Source: Flavobacterium flabelliforme (GTDB lineage: Bacteria > Bacteroidota > Bacteroidia > Flavobacteriales > Flavobacteriaceae). Taken from it: DNA of 64,000 bases. A program made the translations under genes and the position numbers. A model generated the notes under the pieces. It did no database searches and had not been told where the DNA came from. It saw only the letters and a program-made list of their open reading frames with translations. This document shows, piece after piece, positions 17,110 through 26,587 of the stretch. Location: positions 434,001-498,000 of the forward strand of contig NZ_JAGFBU010000001.1 in NCBI RefSeq assembly GCF_017948675.1, given 5' to 3'. The first letter of the stretch is position 1. Each line of letters opens with the position of its first letter.

Positions 17110-17598
17110 TTATTTTACTCCGTCGTTTTTACGCATAAATTCAAGTAAGTTTCTTGCATCAGTATCAGACAAGGCTTGATTTGGCATTCTAACCAAACAA
17201 AGTTCTAGTTGTGCTTGAAGTTCTGGATCTTTATCAATCATTGGGTCTGGATTTGTGATAAAGTTCATTATCCATTCTGGTTTTTGACGTGTTGTAACCC
17301 CTTTCCATCCTGGACCTACTAATTTTTCATCCGTTAATTTATGACAAGAAGAACATTTTACAGATTGAATTTTCTCTCCTTCGGCAGCCATAGCAACATC
17401 TAGTTTGGCTCCCAAGTCTACTGATGTGTGTTTCCCTATTCCTCTATTTGGATCATAAGTTGCGGCATCAGTAGTAGAAGTAGCTGACCCGTCAGTTGGA
17501 GCAGCAGTATCTTTTGAGAAATCATCGGTGGTTTTCGTTTTATCGCCACATGAAGTTAACATTAAGAATGCAACTACAAAAAAAGTTAATTTGTACAT
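17110..17598 (-). CDS. Cytochrome c lipoprotein of the nos operon
   Basis: A 162-aa lipoprotein (MYKLTFFVVAFLMLTSC) with a disordered linker and one class I cytochrome c domain: haem motif KCSSCH, KLVGPGWKGV, and the axial Met in VRMPNQALSD. I start at the ATG at 17598, because it opens the signal peptide; an upstream TTG in frame has no such support. It is the first gene of the nos operon, 25 bases before nosZ, and is the likely electron donor to NosZ or an intermediate in that chain. An FNR-like box lies about 61 bases upstream of the start. Confidence 0.92.
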   Translation of the reverse strand: MYKLTFFVVAFLMLTSCGDKTKTTDDFSKDTAAPTDGSATSTTDAATYDPNRGIGKHTSVDLGAKLDVAMAAEGEKIQSVKCSSCHKLTDEKLVGPGWKGVTTRQKPEWIMNFITNPDPMIDKDPELQAQLELCLVRMPNQALSDTDARNLLEFMRKNDGVK

Positions 17599-17652
17599 AA
17601 AATTGTTTTTAGAATTGTTTAACAAATTTGCGAATATTATTATTTAATTATT

Positions 17653-17666
17653 ATGACTTGAATCAT
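17653..17666 (-). promoter_or_regulatory. FNR-like box upstream of the nos operon
   Basis: ATGACTTGAATCAT is a near-palindrome with the core TGAC-N4-ATCA (one mismatch from TGAT-N4-ATCA). Its centre is 61.5 bases from the cytochrome c start and 33 bases from a -7-like CAAATTTG (17623-17630), the same geometry as the boxes at 7876 and 9912. Confidence 0.6.
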
Positions 17667-17691
17667 ACTTATAAGGATATATTCGCTTTTT

Positions 17692-17706
17692 TTAACTTAT
17701 AGTTAA
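17692..17706. promoter_or_regulatory. Perfect palindrome TTAACT-TAT-AGTTAA between divergent genes
   Basis: A 6-bp perfect inverted repeat with a 3-bp spacer in the divergent region between the nos operon and the gene at 17790. It could be an operator for either side; no regulator can be named. Confidence 0.35.
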
Positions 17707-17789
17707 GAAATCAAACGATAAACTTTTGTTAATGATTAAACTTTAAAACATCATAATTGTCTTATCTCTATAACTCTTAAATTATTAAA

Positions 17790-18230
17790 ATGAAAAAATT
17801 AATTATTGCTGCATTATTAGTTGTTGGTATGACAACCTATGCTCAAAACAAGAAAGATGGCTCAGAAAGAACAAAAATGGAACGATTGACACCGCAAGAG
17901 CGTCAAGAAAAGCAATTGAAAAAAATGACTGCTGAATTAAGTTTAAATGCCAAACAGCAGGAACAAATCAATCAACTTTTAACCGATCAGAAACTGAAAA
18001 GAGAAAAGATGATGGATAAAAATAAGACATCAAAAGAAGAAATGAAAATGCAGCATGAAGCTAAAAAAAGTGAGATGCAACAAGAGAGAAAAATTCTAGA
18101 AGATAAAATGAAAGTTATTTTAACTCCTGAGCAATTTACTACTTGGAAAACAAACCAAGAAAAAAACAGAGAAAAAGTAGCAAACAGAATGAAAGAAAGA
18201 AGTAATAAAAGAACTGAAATAGAAAACTAA
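17790..18230 (+). CDS. Small secreted Spy/CpxP-like coiled-coil protein
   Basis: A 146-aa protein with a Sec signal peptide (to about residue 18, TYAQ) and a highly charged, helical body rich in Lys, Glu, Met and Gln (RLTPQERQEKQLKKMTAELSL, ILEDKMKVILTPEQFTTWK). The paired LTPQ/LTPEQ segments resemble Spy/CpxP-type LTxxQ motifs found in periplasmic chaperones and stress sensors; the Bacteroidota versions are uncharacterised. It is divergent from the nos operon and followed by a strong terminator, so it is monocistronic. Confidence 0.75.
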   Translation: MKKLIIAALLVVGMTTYAQNKKDGSERTKMERLTPQERQEKQLKKMTAELSLNAKQQEQINQLLTDQKLKREKMMDKNKTSKEEMKMQHEAKKSEMQQERKILEDKMKVILTPEQFTTWKTNQEKNREKVANRMKERSNKRTEIEN

Positions 18231-18266
18231 AAAAAAAAGCTTCGGACAATCCGAAGCTTTTTTTTT
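18231..18266 (+). terminator. Intrinsic terminator (bidirectional)
   Basis: Stem AAAAGCTTCGG / CCGAAGCTTTT with loop ACAAT, flanked by A and T runs, between convergent genes ending at 18230 and 18281. It can serve both. Confidence 0.92.
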
Positions 18267-18280
18267 TAAAATAATAAATA

Positions 18281-19567
18281 TTATAATGTTTGAGCCACTT
18301 TATTAATGGCTGCTATCGTAAAATCTAAATCTTCGTAGGAAAGAGCATCGGTAATAAACCAAGTCTCATATGCTGATGGAGCAATATATACTCCCTCATT
18401 CAGTAATCCATGAAAAAACTTTTTAAACCTTTCATTATCTCCTTTAGCTGCAGATTTAAAATCAGTTACCGGATTACTATCAAAATGAACTGAAATCATA
18501 GATCCAATTCTATTGATCGTAAAAACAATATTATGAGCTTTTAAAACTCTATCAATACCTGCATGCAAATAAGCTGTTTTATCTTCTAATCTTTTAAAAA
18601 TAGTAGGATTAGAATCTAATGCTTGAAGCATAGCCAATCCTGCAGCCATAGCCAATGGATTCCCTGACAAAGTTCCTGCTTGATATACCGGACCTAGCGG
18701 AGCTAAATAATTCATAATTTCTTCTCGAGCTGCAAAAGCTCCGACGGGTAAACCTCCACCAATAACTTTTCCGAAGCAAACAATATCTGCTTTAATATTT
18801 AAAAGTTCTTGAACACCACCTCTCGCTAGACGAAAACCAGTCATAACCTCATCAAATATCAAAAGAATACCGTTATCAGTACACATTTGGCGTAAGCCTT
18901 CTAAAAAACCTTTATTAGGAGGTATACAACCCATATTTCCGGCAACAGGTTCTACAATTATTGCAGCAATTTCATTTTTATTAGCTTCAATTAGAGCGGC
19001 TACATTATCTAAATCGTTGTAAGTTGCTAATAAAGTATCTTTTGCAGTACCAGCAGTAACTCCTGGACTATTGGGCGAACCAAATGTAATAGCCCCACTT
19101 CCAGCCTGAATCAAAAAGGAGTCAGAATGACCGTGATAACAACCTGCAAACTTAATTATTTTATCTTTTTTTGTAAAACCACGTGCTAACCTAACAGCGC
19201 TCATACAAGCTTCTGTACCAGAATTAACGAATCTTATTTTATCAATATTCGGTACCATTGCAACCGCTAAAGCAGCTATCTGTGTTTCTAACTCTGTTGG
19301 CATCCCGAAAGAAGTTCCTAATTTTGCTTTTTCAATTACTGCACTTACTACTGGTTCATATGCATGACCTAAAACCATAGGACCCCAAGAATTGATGTAG
19401 TCTATTAAACGATTTCCATCTTCATCATACATATAGGCTCCTTTTGCACTCTTTACAAAAATGGGAGTTCCTCCTACTGCTTTAAACGCTCTAACTGGTG
19501 AATTTACTCCTCCTGGTATTACTTTTTCTGCTTCAGCAAATAGCTGACTACTTCTTTTATATAACAT
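18281..19567 (-). CDS. hemL: Glutamate-1-semialdehyde 2,1-aminomutase
   Basis: A 428-aa class III aminotransferase-fold enzyme that converts glutamate-1-semialdehyde to 5-aminolevulinate, the C5 route to tetrapyrroles. Visible features: [13 protein letters not shown] at the start, [24 protein letters not shown], the PLP-proximal FDEVMTGFR and the Schiff-base lysine in [13 protein letters not shown] (Lys267). Length equals the family norm. It is followed by the bidirectional terminator and is 34 bases from the next upstream minus-strand gene. Confidence 0.97.
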   Translation of the reverse strand: MLYKRSSQLFAEAEKVIPGGVNSPVRAFKAVGGTPIFVKSAKGAYMYDEDGNRLIDYINSWGPMVLGHAYEPVVSAVIEKAKLGTSFGMPTELETQIAALAVAMVPNIDKIRFVNSGTEACMSAVRLARGFTKKDKIIKFAGCYHGHSDSFLIQAGSGAITFGSPNSPGVTAGTAKDTLLATYNDLDNVAALIEANKNEIAAIIVEPVAGNMGCIPPNKGFLEGLRQMCTDNGILLIFDEVMTGFRLARGGVQELLNIKADIVCFGKVIGGGLPVGAFAAREEIMNYLAPLGPVYQAGTLSGNPLAMAAGLAMLQALDSNPTIFKRLEDKTAYLHAGIDRVLKAHNIVFTINRIGSMISVHFDSNPVTDFKSAAKGDNERFKKFFHGLLNEGVYIAPSAYETWFITDALSYEDLDFTIAAINKVAQTL

Positions 19568-19601
19568 GTGCTAAATTATAAATTGTTGTTGTTGTTCTAA
19601 A

Positions 19602-20513
19602 TTATTTAACTACTAATTTCTGACCGATAGAAAGAGTATTGTCTGATAAATTATTTTTTTGTTTTAAATCTTCAACTTTTAATTCGAATTTTTTTGAAAT
19701 AGAATAAAGTGTATCTCCTTTTTGAACAATATAAGAATCTAAACCATTAGTAGCAACAGTCCTTGTTTCTACAGTCAGTTCTTTTACTAACTGTTTTTCA
19801 TTAGACACAAAATTAGGATCTAAAACCATACTATCATATTCGTGCAAACTATATCGATCAATATACGATATTAGTTTATCTGGATATTTAGGATCTGTAG
19901 CGTAACCTGCAGCCCTTAATCCTTTTGCCCAAGCTTTATAATCCCCTTTTGAAAGTGTAAATAGTTTAGCATATCTGCTTCTACCGGTTAAAAACAATGC
20001 GTGATCCCTAAAAGATTCTGAAGGATTATCATACTTTCTAAAACACTCTTGGGCTGCATCGTCATCATGCTTAACACTCTCTCCAGTCCAACCTACATGG
20101 CATTTTATTCCAAAATGATTATTAGAACTTTTAGCTAAATCTCCTCTTCCTGCACCAGATTCTAGAATTCCTTGTGCTAAAATAATACTTGCTGGAATCC
20201 CGTATGTTTTCATGTTACCCATAGCAATGTCTTTAAACTGATAGATATACATCTTAATAACATCATTAGTAACTACAGTCTTTGAAGTAGATACAATTAC
20301 TTCTGTTTCATTATTTTTGCTATCAACTCTGCCTTGATTAGTAGCAATAGGTTTTGAAATTACGGTGCCCTTTGGTGGATTTTTTTTAGTATTTCTAACT
20401 ATTTCAGATTTCGATTTTAGAGGTGCATTTTTACTAGTTACAATAACTGGTTTAGAAGCATTACAACCTATTAAGGTAAGAATCGTAAATGTTAGTAGGA
20501 TTTTTTTAAACAT
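19602..20513 (-). CDS. Glucosaminidase-domain lipoprotein with C-terminal LysM
   Basis: A 303-aa peptidoglycan hydrolase: lipobox LIGC (Cys17), linker, a mannosyl-glycoprotein endo-beta-N-acetylglucosaminidase (FlgJ-like) domain at about 90-230 (IPASIILAQGILESGAGRG with the catalytic Glu, NNHFGIKCH, YDNPSESFRDHALFL), and one LysM at the end (YIVQKGDTLYSISKKF...LSIGQKLVVK). It acts in cell-wall turnover from the outer membrane or periplasm. Its start overlaps the end of the upstream gene by 8 bases, so the two are co-translated. Confidence 0.93.
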   Translation of the reverse strand: MFKKILLTFTILTLIGCNASKPVIVTSKNAPLKSKSEIVRNTKKNPPKGTVISKPIATNQGRVDSKNNETEVIVSTSKTVVTNDVIKMYIYQFKDIAMGNMKTYGIPASIILAQGILESGAGRGDLAKSSNNHFGIKCHVGWTGESVKHDDDAAQECFRKYDNPSESFRDHALFLTGRSRYAKLFTLSKGDYKAWAKGLRAAGYATDPKYPDKLISYIDRYSLHEYDSMVLDPNFVSNEKQLVKELTVETRTVATNGLDSYIVQKGDTLYSISKKFELKVEDLKQKNNLSDNTLSIGQKLVVK

Positions 20514-21402
20514 TGATTGTTATTATTGGTAGTTGTTTCTTTATTAATTTATTATTCATCCCTTTAATTCCTTGGATTCCTCCGGTATGAATGAGTAAAA
20601 TTTTTGAGTTATTTGGAAAATAATTCTTTTTTATTAAATCTATAACGCCAAATACCATCTTTCCAGTATATATAGGATCTAAAGGAATTTGAGTTTGCAG
20701 ATAAAAATCATTAATAAATTGAACAAGCTCATTATTTATTTTTCCGTATCCGCCAAAATGATAATCAGTAATTAAATCCCAATTTTGACTTTTTACAAAA
20801 CTACGAATTTCCTCTTTTAAAAAATCACCTTTTAAAGCTGGAAATCCTAAAACTTTTTGATCTGGCAAGATACTATTGATTATACCCGATATAGTTCCTC
20901 CAGTGCCTACAGCAGCACAAATATAATTAAAATCGGCATCTTTATCCGTCAGAATCTCTTCACAGCCTTTTATTGCTAATTCATTTGTACCTCCTTCAGG
21001 AATCAGATAAAATGATCCAAATTTATTTTTTAATTCTGCTAAAAATAAAATTTCATTTTTCTGGCGATAATCTTCTCTACTAACAAATTCAAATTGCATC
21101 CCACAATTTTCAGCAAATTTTAGTGTAGGATTGTCATCAATTTTACCCCTGAGTTCATCGCCGCGAATTATGCCAATAGTTTTTAAGCCATTCTCGAATC
21201 CTGCAAAAGCAACTGCAGCAATATGATTTGAAAATGCACCTCCAAAAGTAAGTAATGTTTCCTGATTTTCTGCTTTGGCCTGAAGCAAATTATATTTTAG
21301 CTTTCTAAATTTATTTCCCGAGATAAAAGGGTGAATCAAATCTTCTCGTTTAATTACTAAAGTAATAGAATTGGGAAGCGCTATTTTTATTTCTTGATTC
21401 AA
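20506..21402 (-). CDS. PLP-dependent ACC deaminase/D-cysteine desulfhydrase family protein
   Basis: A 298-aa tryptophan-synthase-beta-fold enzyme. The PLP lysine is Lys31 in FISGNKFRKLKYN, with LTFGGAFSNHIAAVA (substrate/phosphate loop), AAVGTGGTISGI (PLP phosphate loop) and ILLIHTGGIQG at the C-terminus. Members either deaminate 1-aminocyclopropane-1-carboxylate or desulfhydrate D-cysteine; the Bacteroidota proteins of this length are usually not true ACC deaminases, so I leave the substrate open. It overlaps the glucosaminidase gene by 8 bases. Confidence 0.88.
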   Translation of the reverse strand: MNQEIKIALPNSITLVIKREDLIHPFISGNKFRKLKYNLLQAKAENQETLLTFGGAFSNHIAAVAFAGFENGLKTIGIIRGDELRGKIDDNPTLKFAENCGMQFEFVSREDYRQKNEILFLAELKNKFGSFYLIPEGGTNELAIKGCEEILTDKDADFNYICAAVGTGGTISGIINSILPDQKVLGFPALKGDFLKEEIRSFVKSQNWDLITDYHFGGYGKINNELVQFINDFYLQTQIPLDPIYTGKMVFGVIDLIKKNYFPNNSKILLIHTGGIQGIKGMNNKLIKKQLPIITINV

Positions 21403-21440
21403 TGGAATTGGTTTTTGTACAAATATAATTTTTATAAAAC

Positions 21441-21472
21441 AAAAAATGCAACCTTGACTGGCTGCATTTTTT
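21441..21472 (-). terminator. Intrinsic terminator after the T9SS protein gene
   Basis: AAAAAATGCA / TGCATTTTTT, a perfect 10-bp stem with a 12-nt internal sequence, followed by T-rich DNA. It lies just past the stop of the minus-strand gene ending at 21493. Confidence 0.85.
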
Positions 21473-21492
21473 GTACTTTTTTTTAAAGTATT

Positions 21493-23325
21493 CTAATTTT
21501 TAATTATAATTTTTTTTCCAACTACTTGTTTATCTTTTGTAACCATTTTAACTATGTATATCCCATCTACTAATCCAGACGTAGCAAATTTGTAAGAAGC
21601 CTGATTACCAATATCTTTTTTTGTAAAAATAACTTTTCCAGCAACATCATATAAACCGCAAACATCAAGATCCATTAATAAAGGATTATCAATAACCAAA
21701 TTTTGGTTTTCGTTATTTTGGTAAATCATAAAATTCTCTTTTACAGCTTCTTCAACTCCAAGACTTCTATCCGTTTTAAAAGTTATTTCAAATTGTGTAT
21801 TATTTTCTCCTGGAGGCAATATCAATTCGTGAAAATCATTTTTAATATCATAATATTGATTATTAACTTTATCGTGTAGAAAAATGGTATTGGCTTGCGT
21901 AAAATTTATTATTTCATTTACGGTAATTTTATAGCTAGCCTCTTTAGCATTTCTAAAACCAATTGGAATTTTTTTATCATTATCGAAATTCAATACATTG
22001 ATCACAAATTCAGCATCTTCTATAAGAAAATAAATATCGGCTGGTGTTCCTTGACTAGAAGAACCACCGTCCATACCATGATCTATACCATCTGTTGCTT
22101 GAGGAACAAATCCTAAAGCTAATTGACGCACTCCTTTATTATTCAAAAGTGTATTAATTCTTATCTGAGGAACTTGTTCATCTGTCACTTGTGAGTAATC
22201 AATGCCCGATACCGATTGTGTATTTGCAAAAGGATTCGTATTTTTTTTAGCTTTAGAATCACTCTTTCTAGCAATAGGAGTAGAAGAATCTGGAGTTTCT
22301 CTCACAAATGTTCGATAACTATTTTTCATTTCAACCACACCATCAACTTTACCATCTATTAAAAAACCTTGTCCTATTGGTAAATTTCTTCTTTGATAAT
22401 AATTACCAGTTCCTACATTACCACCAGCATTACCAGAACCATCGTAAGAATAAAATGTAGCTGGCGTGTATATACCAGGACTATTGATATCAACAGGAAC
22501 AAAAGTTCCGTAACCTCCTTTATAGTCTGCTAAAAAATGTGAATTTACGGTGTTATCTTGTTCCCAAAAATAAGCTGTTCCGGAACAATTTGTCTCAGTA
22601 AGTAAAAAAGCAGACAAGTCAATTGTAGAGGGATAAGGATTTCCTGTTAAGGTATAATTTTCGAATTTTACGGGTATAGAAATAGTCCCATCATTTGGCT
22701 TTCCTCTAAAATCATAGCGTTGTCTGCTACCCGGGTTATTTTGAACTCCATTAACGGAAACAGTATTCGTTCCCGAAGTTCCTTTCATTGTGAATCCTTC
22801 GCCAGCTAAAATACTATTTGGAGCTCCTGCATCAATCCAACTAGAGTATTCGGTAGAAGTCGTTAATTTAGTTACCCAATAAGGAGCAATTGCTAATGGA
22901 ACTGAAGTCCCATTATAATTATTCATAGGCAATATGGTGGCGGGAGTAGATTGTGTTACATTTAAAACATCATTCAATTGATTAATACCAAAAGGGGAGT
23001 TTCCAGAGTTTGCATCGCTACCTCCGACTGGGGAACACCAATAGTTATACTGGTAATCATTTACAGATCCTTCCTGAAAAACAGATAAATTACCCAATCC
23101 TTTATTAGTACTTGTACCTGCTGAACCTTGTACCAACTGGGCTGTATCCCTCAAATATAAAAAACTACTTACCGCATTAAGTTCTAATTCCTTTTCTATA
23201 TAAATAACTTCATTTGAAGCATAAACATAAGTATCTGCGCTAACAAACATTTGTGCATTCACAGAATTCTGAAGTAAAAATCCCGTTGCTACTAATAGGC
23301 TTTTTTTAAGTATTTTTCCGTACAT
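21493..23325 (-). CDS. Secreted protein with type IX secretion C-terminal sorting domain
   Basis: A 610-aa protein with a signal peptide (to NAQ, residue 24) and a C-terminal type A T9SS sorting domain (about 535-610: LVIDNPLLMDLDVCGLYDVAG ... GIYIVKMVTKDKQVVGKKIIIK). The middle is rich in Ser, Thr, Asn and Gly with no recognised catalytic motif; NYWCSPVGG and YTLTGNPYPS blocks recur in large flavobacterial adhesins and surface proteins. It is expected to be exported across the outer membrane by T9SS and either anchored or released. It stands alone, with a terminator downstream and an AT-rich 485-bp region upstream. Confidence 0.88.
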   Translation of the reverse strand: MYGKILKKSLLVATGFLLQNSVNAQMFVSADTYVYASNEVIYIEKELELNAVSSFLYLRDTAQLVQGSAGTSTNKGLGNLSVFQEGSVNDYQYNYWCSPVGGSDANSGNSPFGINQLNDVLNVTQSTPATILPMNNYNGTSVPLAIAPYWVTKLTTSTEYSSWIDAGAPNSILAGEGFTMKGTSGTNTVSVNGVQNNPGSRQRYDFRGKPNDGTISIPVKFENYTLTGNPYPSTIDLSAFLLTETNCSGTAYFWEQDNTVNSHFLADYKGGYGTFVPVDINSPGIYTPATFYSYDGSGNAGGNVGTGNYYQRRNLPIGQGFLIDGKVDGVVEMKNSYRTFVRETPDSSTPIARKSDSKAKKNTNPFANTQSVSGIDYSQVTDEQVPQIRINTLLNNKGVRQLALGFVPQATDGIDHGMDGGSSSQGTPADIYFLIEDAEFVINVLNFDNDKKIPIGFRNAKEASYKITVNEIINFTQANTIFLHDKVNNQYYDIKNDFHELILPPGENNTQFEITFKTDRSLGVEEAVKENFMIYQNNENQNLVIDNPLLMDLDVCGLYDVAGKVIFTKKDIGNQASYKFATSGLVDGIYIVKMVTKDKQVVGKKIIIKN

Positions 23326-23810
23326 AGGTTTGTGAATTAAGTTGTTGCTGATTTTTTTATTATAAAAACTTCAAAATAAAATAATTAAAAAAAATATTTT
23401 TATTAGCTTGAATCAAAAAAAGATTGCTTTAGAAAACATCAATTATTGATAGTAATTAAGCCATTAAAATAATTTTTATCTAAAATACAGAAAAAAGAAT
23501 AAGTTAAACCACTAAAACACCGATAAAAAGTATAAATAATCGTTGAAATACATCTTTAGTCTAAAAAAAAGATATTTTTCTTACGTAAAATAAAAATAAA
23601 AATTGTTCGAAAAAAAATTAGTTGGCGTAAAATAAAATCAGAATAATTTGTGGAAAATGCAATAACTAAAGATAAAGAAAAAAACACAACCTATTACAAA
23701 TTCTCTTAGGATTTGGATATTGCAATAGTGCGAAAAGAAATTAACTGATTTAATTTAAAGAAAAAGTAATTCTTTAAAAGCTTTTCAATCAGACATTAAG
23801 ACTATTTTAA
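23326..23810. other. 485-bp AT-rich intergenic region
   Basis: Very A/T-rich, with stops in all frames and no RNA or repeat recognised. It holds the promoter of the minus-strand T9SS gene and presumably the 3' end of the 112-aa gene transcript. Confidence 0.5.
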
Positions 23811-24149
23811 TTATTTTTTCGAAAGAATGTAATAATAGAACCTAAAAAAAGAGCGTGTTTTTAAATAATTAAAATCAGATTCGTTGGCGTACGCTTCTCT
23901 TTCAAAACTAATATTTCTGTAGGCTAAATTTGAGTTTCTGTAATATAAAAGTCGAAAACAGTATTCAAGTAAATACAAAATAAAAAAAGGAATAACCAAC
24001 AATTCCAATTGTTGTCGAAGATGAATTTTTTCATGGTTCAAAAAAACGGCATTTTCTTTATCAGCTTCCTGTTTTGCAAACACAAAAGGAAATACCGTTA
24101 ATCCACGATATCCATTAGGAATTAAATATTTAGTAACAATCAGAAACAT
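23811..24149 (-). CDS. Small membrane protein with HExxH zincin-like motif
   Basis: A 112-aa protein. It contains NHEKIHLRQQLELLVIPFF (about 38-56), where HEKIH is a HExxH zinc site, a membrane helix directly after it, and SFEREAYAN (about 83-91) whose Glu could be the third zinc ligand. It therefore looks like a minimal membrane zincin, similar to the catalytic core of M48/M56-type peptidases, but is much shorter than those. Whether it is an active peptidase or a stand-alone scaffold is unknown. It is divergent from the DUF5522 gene. Confidence 0.7.
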   Translation of the reverse strand: MFLIVTKYLIPNGYRGLTVFPFVFAKQEADKENAVFLNHEKIHLRQQLELLVIPFFILYLLEYCFRLLYYRNSNLAYRNISFEREAYANESDFNYLKTRSFFRFYYYILSKK

Positions 24150-24269
24150 TCGTTATAAAATTTATAAATTTGTATTTAAAATTTGGCTTAAATTAAGTAA
24201 AAAGTCAGTTCTTAAAATGACAATTCTAGAACACAAATCCAAATTAATTTGCAATTGAATGGTAAAGAT

Positions 24270-24452
24270 ATGAATAACCAAAGTAATGAAAATAAAGTGA
24301 TAGAAGGCGAAGATTTTTATTTCACACCAGAAGGTTATAAATGTTTTACAGAAAAGCACCATTTAAAAAGAGGCTATTGTTGTAAAAACGGTTGTCGTCA
24401 CTGTCCTTATGGCTTCGATAAAAAAACAGGTGCCACAAAAAAACAACTATAG
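24270..24452 (+). CDS. DUF5522-domain small protein
   Basis: A 60-aa protein with EGEDFYFTPEGYKCFTEKHHL then KRGYCCKNGCRHCPYGFD, the conserved Cys/His block of DUF5522, common in Bacteroidota. The four Cys and one His in CC-x3-C-x-HC suggest a metal site (zinc or Fe-S). I start at the ATG at 24270; an in-frame TTG at 24249 adds seven unsupported residues. It is 105 bases upstream of hutU in the same direction; function unknown. Confidence 0.8.
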   Translation: MNNQSNENKVIEGEDFYFTPEGYKCFTEKHHLKRGYCCKNGCRHCPYGFDKKTGATKKQL

Positions 24453-24557
24453 AGCCTAACCGCATTAAATGAATAAATATTTAAATTCACTTTATTTATT
24501 GCGGTACGTAATCAAAAATATTTCTACTACACTACACAAAAAAACAGCGCAGAAAAA

Positions 24558-26540
24558 ATGACTTTTAAAGAACAAATACAACAAGGGATTCCAACTGTTT
24601 TACCCAAACAAAAAAACTACGAAACAGCAATAAATCATGCACCAAAACGCAAAGAAATTCTCTCAACAGAAGAGAAAAAATTAGCGCTTCGCAATGCACT
24701 TCGTTATTTTGATAAAAAACATCATCCCGAATTAGTTAATGAATTTACAGAGGAATTAAATAAATACGGTCGGATTTACATGTATCGTTTTCGTCCCGAT
24801 TATGAAATGCGTGCTCGTCCTATTGAAGAATATCCTGGAAAATCAGAACAAGCAAAAGCGATCATGTTGATGATTCAAAACAATTTAGATTATGCTGTTG
24901 CACAACATCCACATGAATTAATTACTTATGGTGGTAATGGTGCCGTTTTCCAGAATTGGGCGCAGTATTTATTGACGATGCAATACTTATCTGAAATGAC
25001 CGATGAGCAAACATTAACAATGTATTCGGGACATCCAATGGGTCTATTTCCTTCTCACAAAGAAGCTCCACGGGTTGTAGTAACCAACGGAATGGTTATC
25101 CCAAATTATTCTAAACCGGATGACTGGGAAAAAATGAATGCTTTAGGTGTTTCTCAATACGGACAAATGACTGCTGGAAGTTATATGTATATTGGTCCAC
25201 AAGGAATAGTACATGGAACAACAATTACTGTTTTAAATGGTTTCAGAAAAATTAAGAAACAACCAAAAGGAGGTTTATTTGTAACCTCTGGATTAGGAGG
25301 CATGAGTGGTGCGCAACCAAAAGCAGGGAACATTGCCGGTTGTATTACCGTTTGTGCTGAGGTTAATGCAAAAATTACACACATTCGTCATAGCCAAGGA
25401 TGGATCAACGAGGTTATAGAAAACATTGACGAATTAGTTTCAAGAGTAGCTTTGGCTAAAGCCAATAATGAAACAGTGTCCATAGCGTATCTAGGAAATA
25501 TAGTAGACGTATGGGAGAAATTTGATATAGAAAACATTCATATTGATTTAGGTAGCGACCAAACTTCATTGCACAATCCTTGGGCTGGAGGCTATTATCC
25601 TGCTGGAGTTTCATTTGAACAAGCCAATGACATGATGGCTAACGATCCTGATTTATTTAAACAAAAAGTACAAGAGACATTACGTCGTCATACTACAGCG
25701 ATAAACAAACACACTGCTAAAGGAACCTATTTCTTTGATTACGGGAATGCTTTTTTATTAGAAGCTTCTCGTGCTGGTGCAGATGTTATGGCAGAAAACA
25801 ATATCGATTTTAGATACCCAAGTTATGTGCAAGATATTATGGGACCAATGTGTTTTGATTATGGCTTTGGTCCATTTCGTTGGGTTTGTGCATCAGGTAA
25901 ACCCGAAGATTTAGCTAAAACGGATGCAATTGCTTGTAGTGTTTTAGAAGAAATGGCAACAACTGCTCCAGTTGAAATTCAACAACAAATGCAAGATAAT
26001 ATTCAGTGGATTAAAGGAGCTCAAGAAAACAAACTAGTAGTTGGTTCTCAAGCTCGAATCTTATACGCAGATTCAGAAGGCCGTGTAAAAATTGCAGAAG
26101 CCTTTAATCAAGCAATTGCTAAGGGAGAAATAGGAACCATAGTTTTAGGTAGAGATCACCATGATGTATCAGGTACCGATTCGCCGTATAGAGAAACTTC
26201 AAACATATATGACGGCTCTCGTTTTACAGCCGATATGGCCATCCAAAACGTAATTGGAGATAGTTTTCGTGGCGCAACATGGGTTTCTATTCACAATGGT
26301 GGTGGCGTAGGATGGGGAGAGGTAATTAATGGTGGATTTGGTATGGTTCTTGATGGGTCTAAGGAAGCTTCAAAGCGCTTAGCATCAATGCTTTTTTGGG
26401 ATGTCAACAATGGTATTTCAAGAAGGAGTTGGGCTCGCAATGATGGAGCAATTTTTGCTATAAAAAGAGCTATGGAGACGCAACCTTCATTAAAAGTTAC
26501 ACTCCCAAATATAGTAGATGACACTTTATTAGATTTTTAA
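24558..26540 (+). CDS. hutU: Urocanate hydratase
   Basis: A 660-aa enzyme of histidine catabolism that converts urocanate to imidazolone propionate using tightly bound NAD+. Family markers: PGKSEQAKAIMLMIQNNLDYAVAQ, ELITYGGNGAVFQNW, TMYSGHPMGLFPS, GLFVTSGLGGMSGAQPKAG (dinucleotide loop), ADVMAENNIDF and RDHHDVSGTDSPYRETSNIYDG near the end. It is about 100 residues longer than the bacterial HutU norm of about 556, mostly in the N-terminal part, as in other Bacteroidota. hutH, hutI and hutG are not in the window. Confidence 0.95.
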   Translation: MTFKEQIQQGIPTVLPKQKNYETAINHAPKRKEILSTEEKKLALRNALRYFDKKHHPELVNEFTEELNKYGRIYMYRFRPDYEMRARPIEEYPGKSEQAKAIMLMIQNNLDYAVAQHPHELITYGGNGAVFQNWAQYLLTMQYLSEMTDEQTLTMYSGHPMGLFPSHKEAPRVVVTNGMVIPNYSKPDDWEKMNALGVSQYGQMTAGSYMYIGPQGIVHGTTITVLNGFRKIKKQPKGGLFVTSGLGGMSGAQPKAGNIAGCITVCAEVNAKITHIRHSQGWINEVIENIDELVSRVALAKANNETVSIAYLGNIVDVWEKFDIENIHIDLGSDQTSLHNPWAGGYYPAGVSFEQANDMMANDPDLFKQKVQETLRRHTTAINKHTAKGTYFFDYGNAFLLEASRAGADVMAENNIDFRYPSYVQDIMGPMCFDYGFGPFRWVCASGKPEDLAKTDAIACSVLEEMATTAPVEIQQQMQDNIQWIKGAQENKLVVGSQARILYADSEGRVKIAEAFNQAIAKGEIGTIVLGRDHHDVSGTDSPYRETSNIYDGSRFTADMAIQNVIGDSFRGATWVSIHNGGGVGWGEVINGGFGMVLDGSKEASKRLASMLFWDVNNGISRRSWARNDGAIFAIKRAMETQPSLKVTLPNIVDDTLLDF

Positions 26541-26587
26541 ATTTTACATAAAACCTTTATAACTATTAGTAATCAAATTAACCTATT

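Noticed and set aside
17598..17625. TTG-initiated extension of the cytochrome c
   Set aside because: The signal peptide starts at the ATG at 17598; the TTG overlaps the promoter -7 region.
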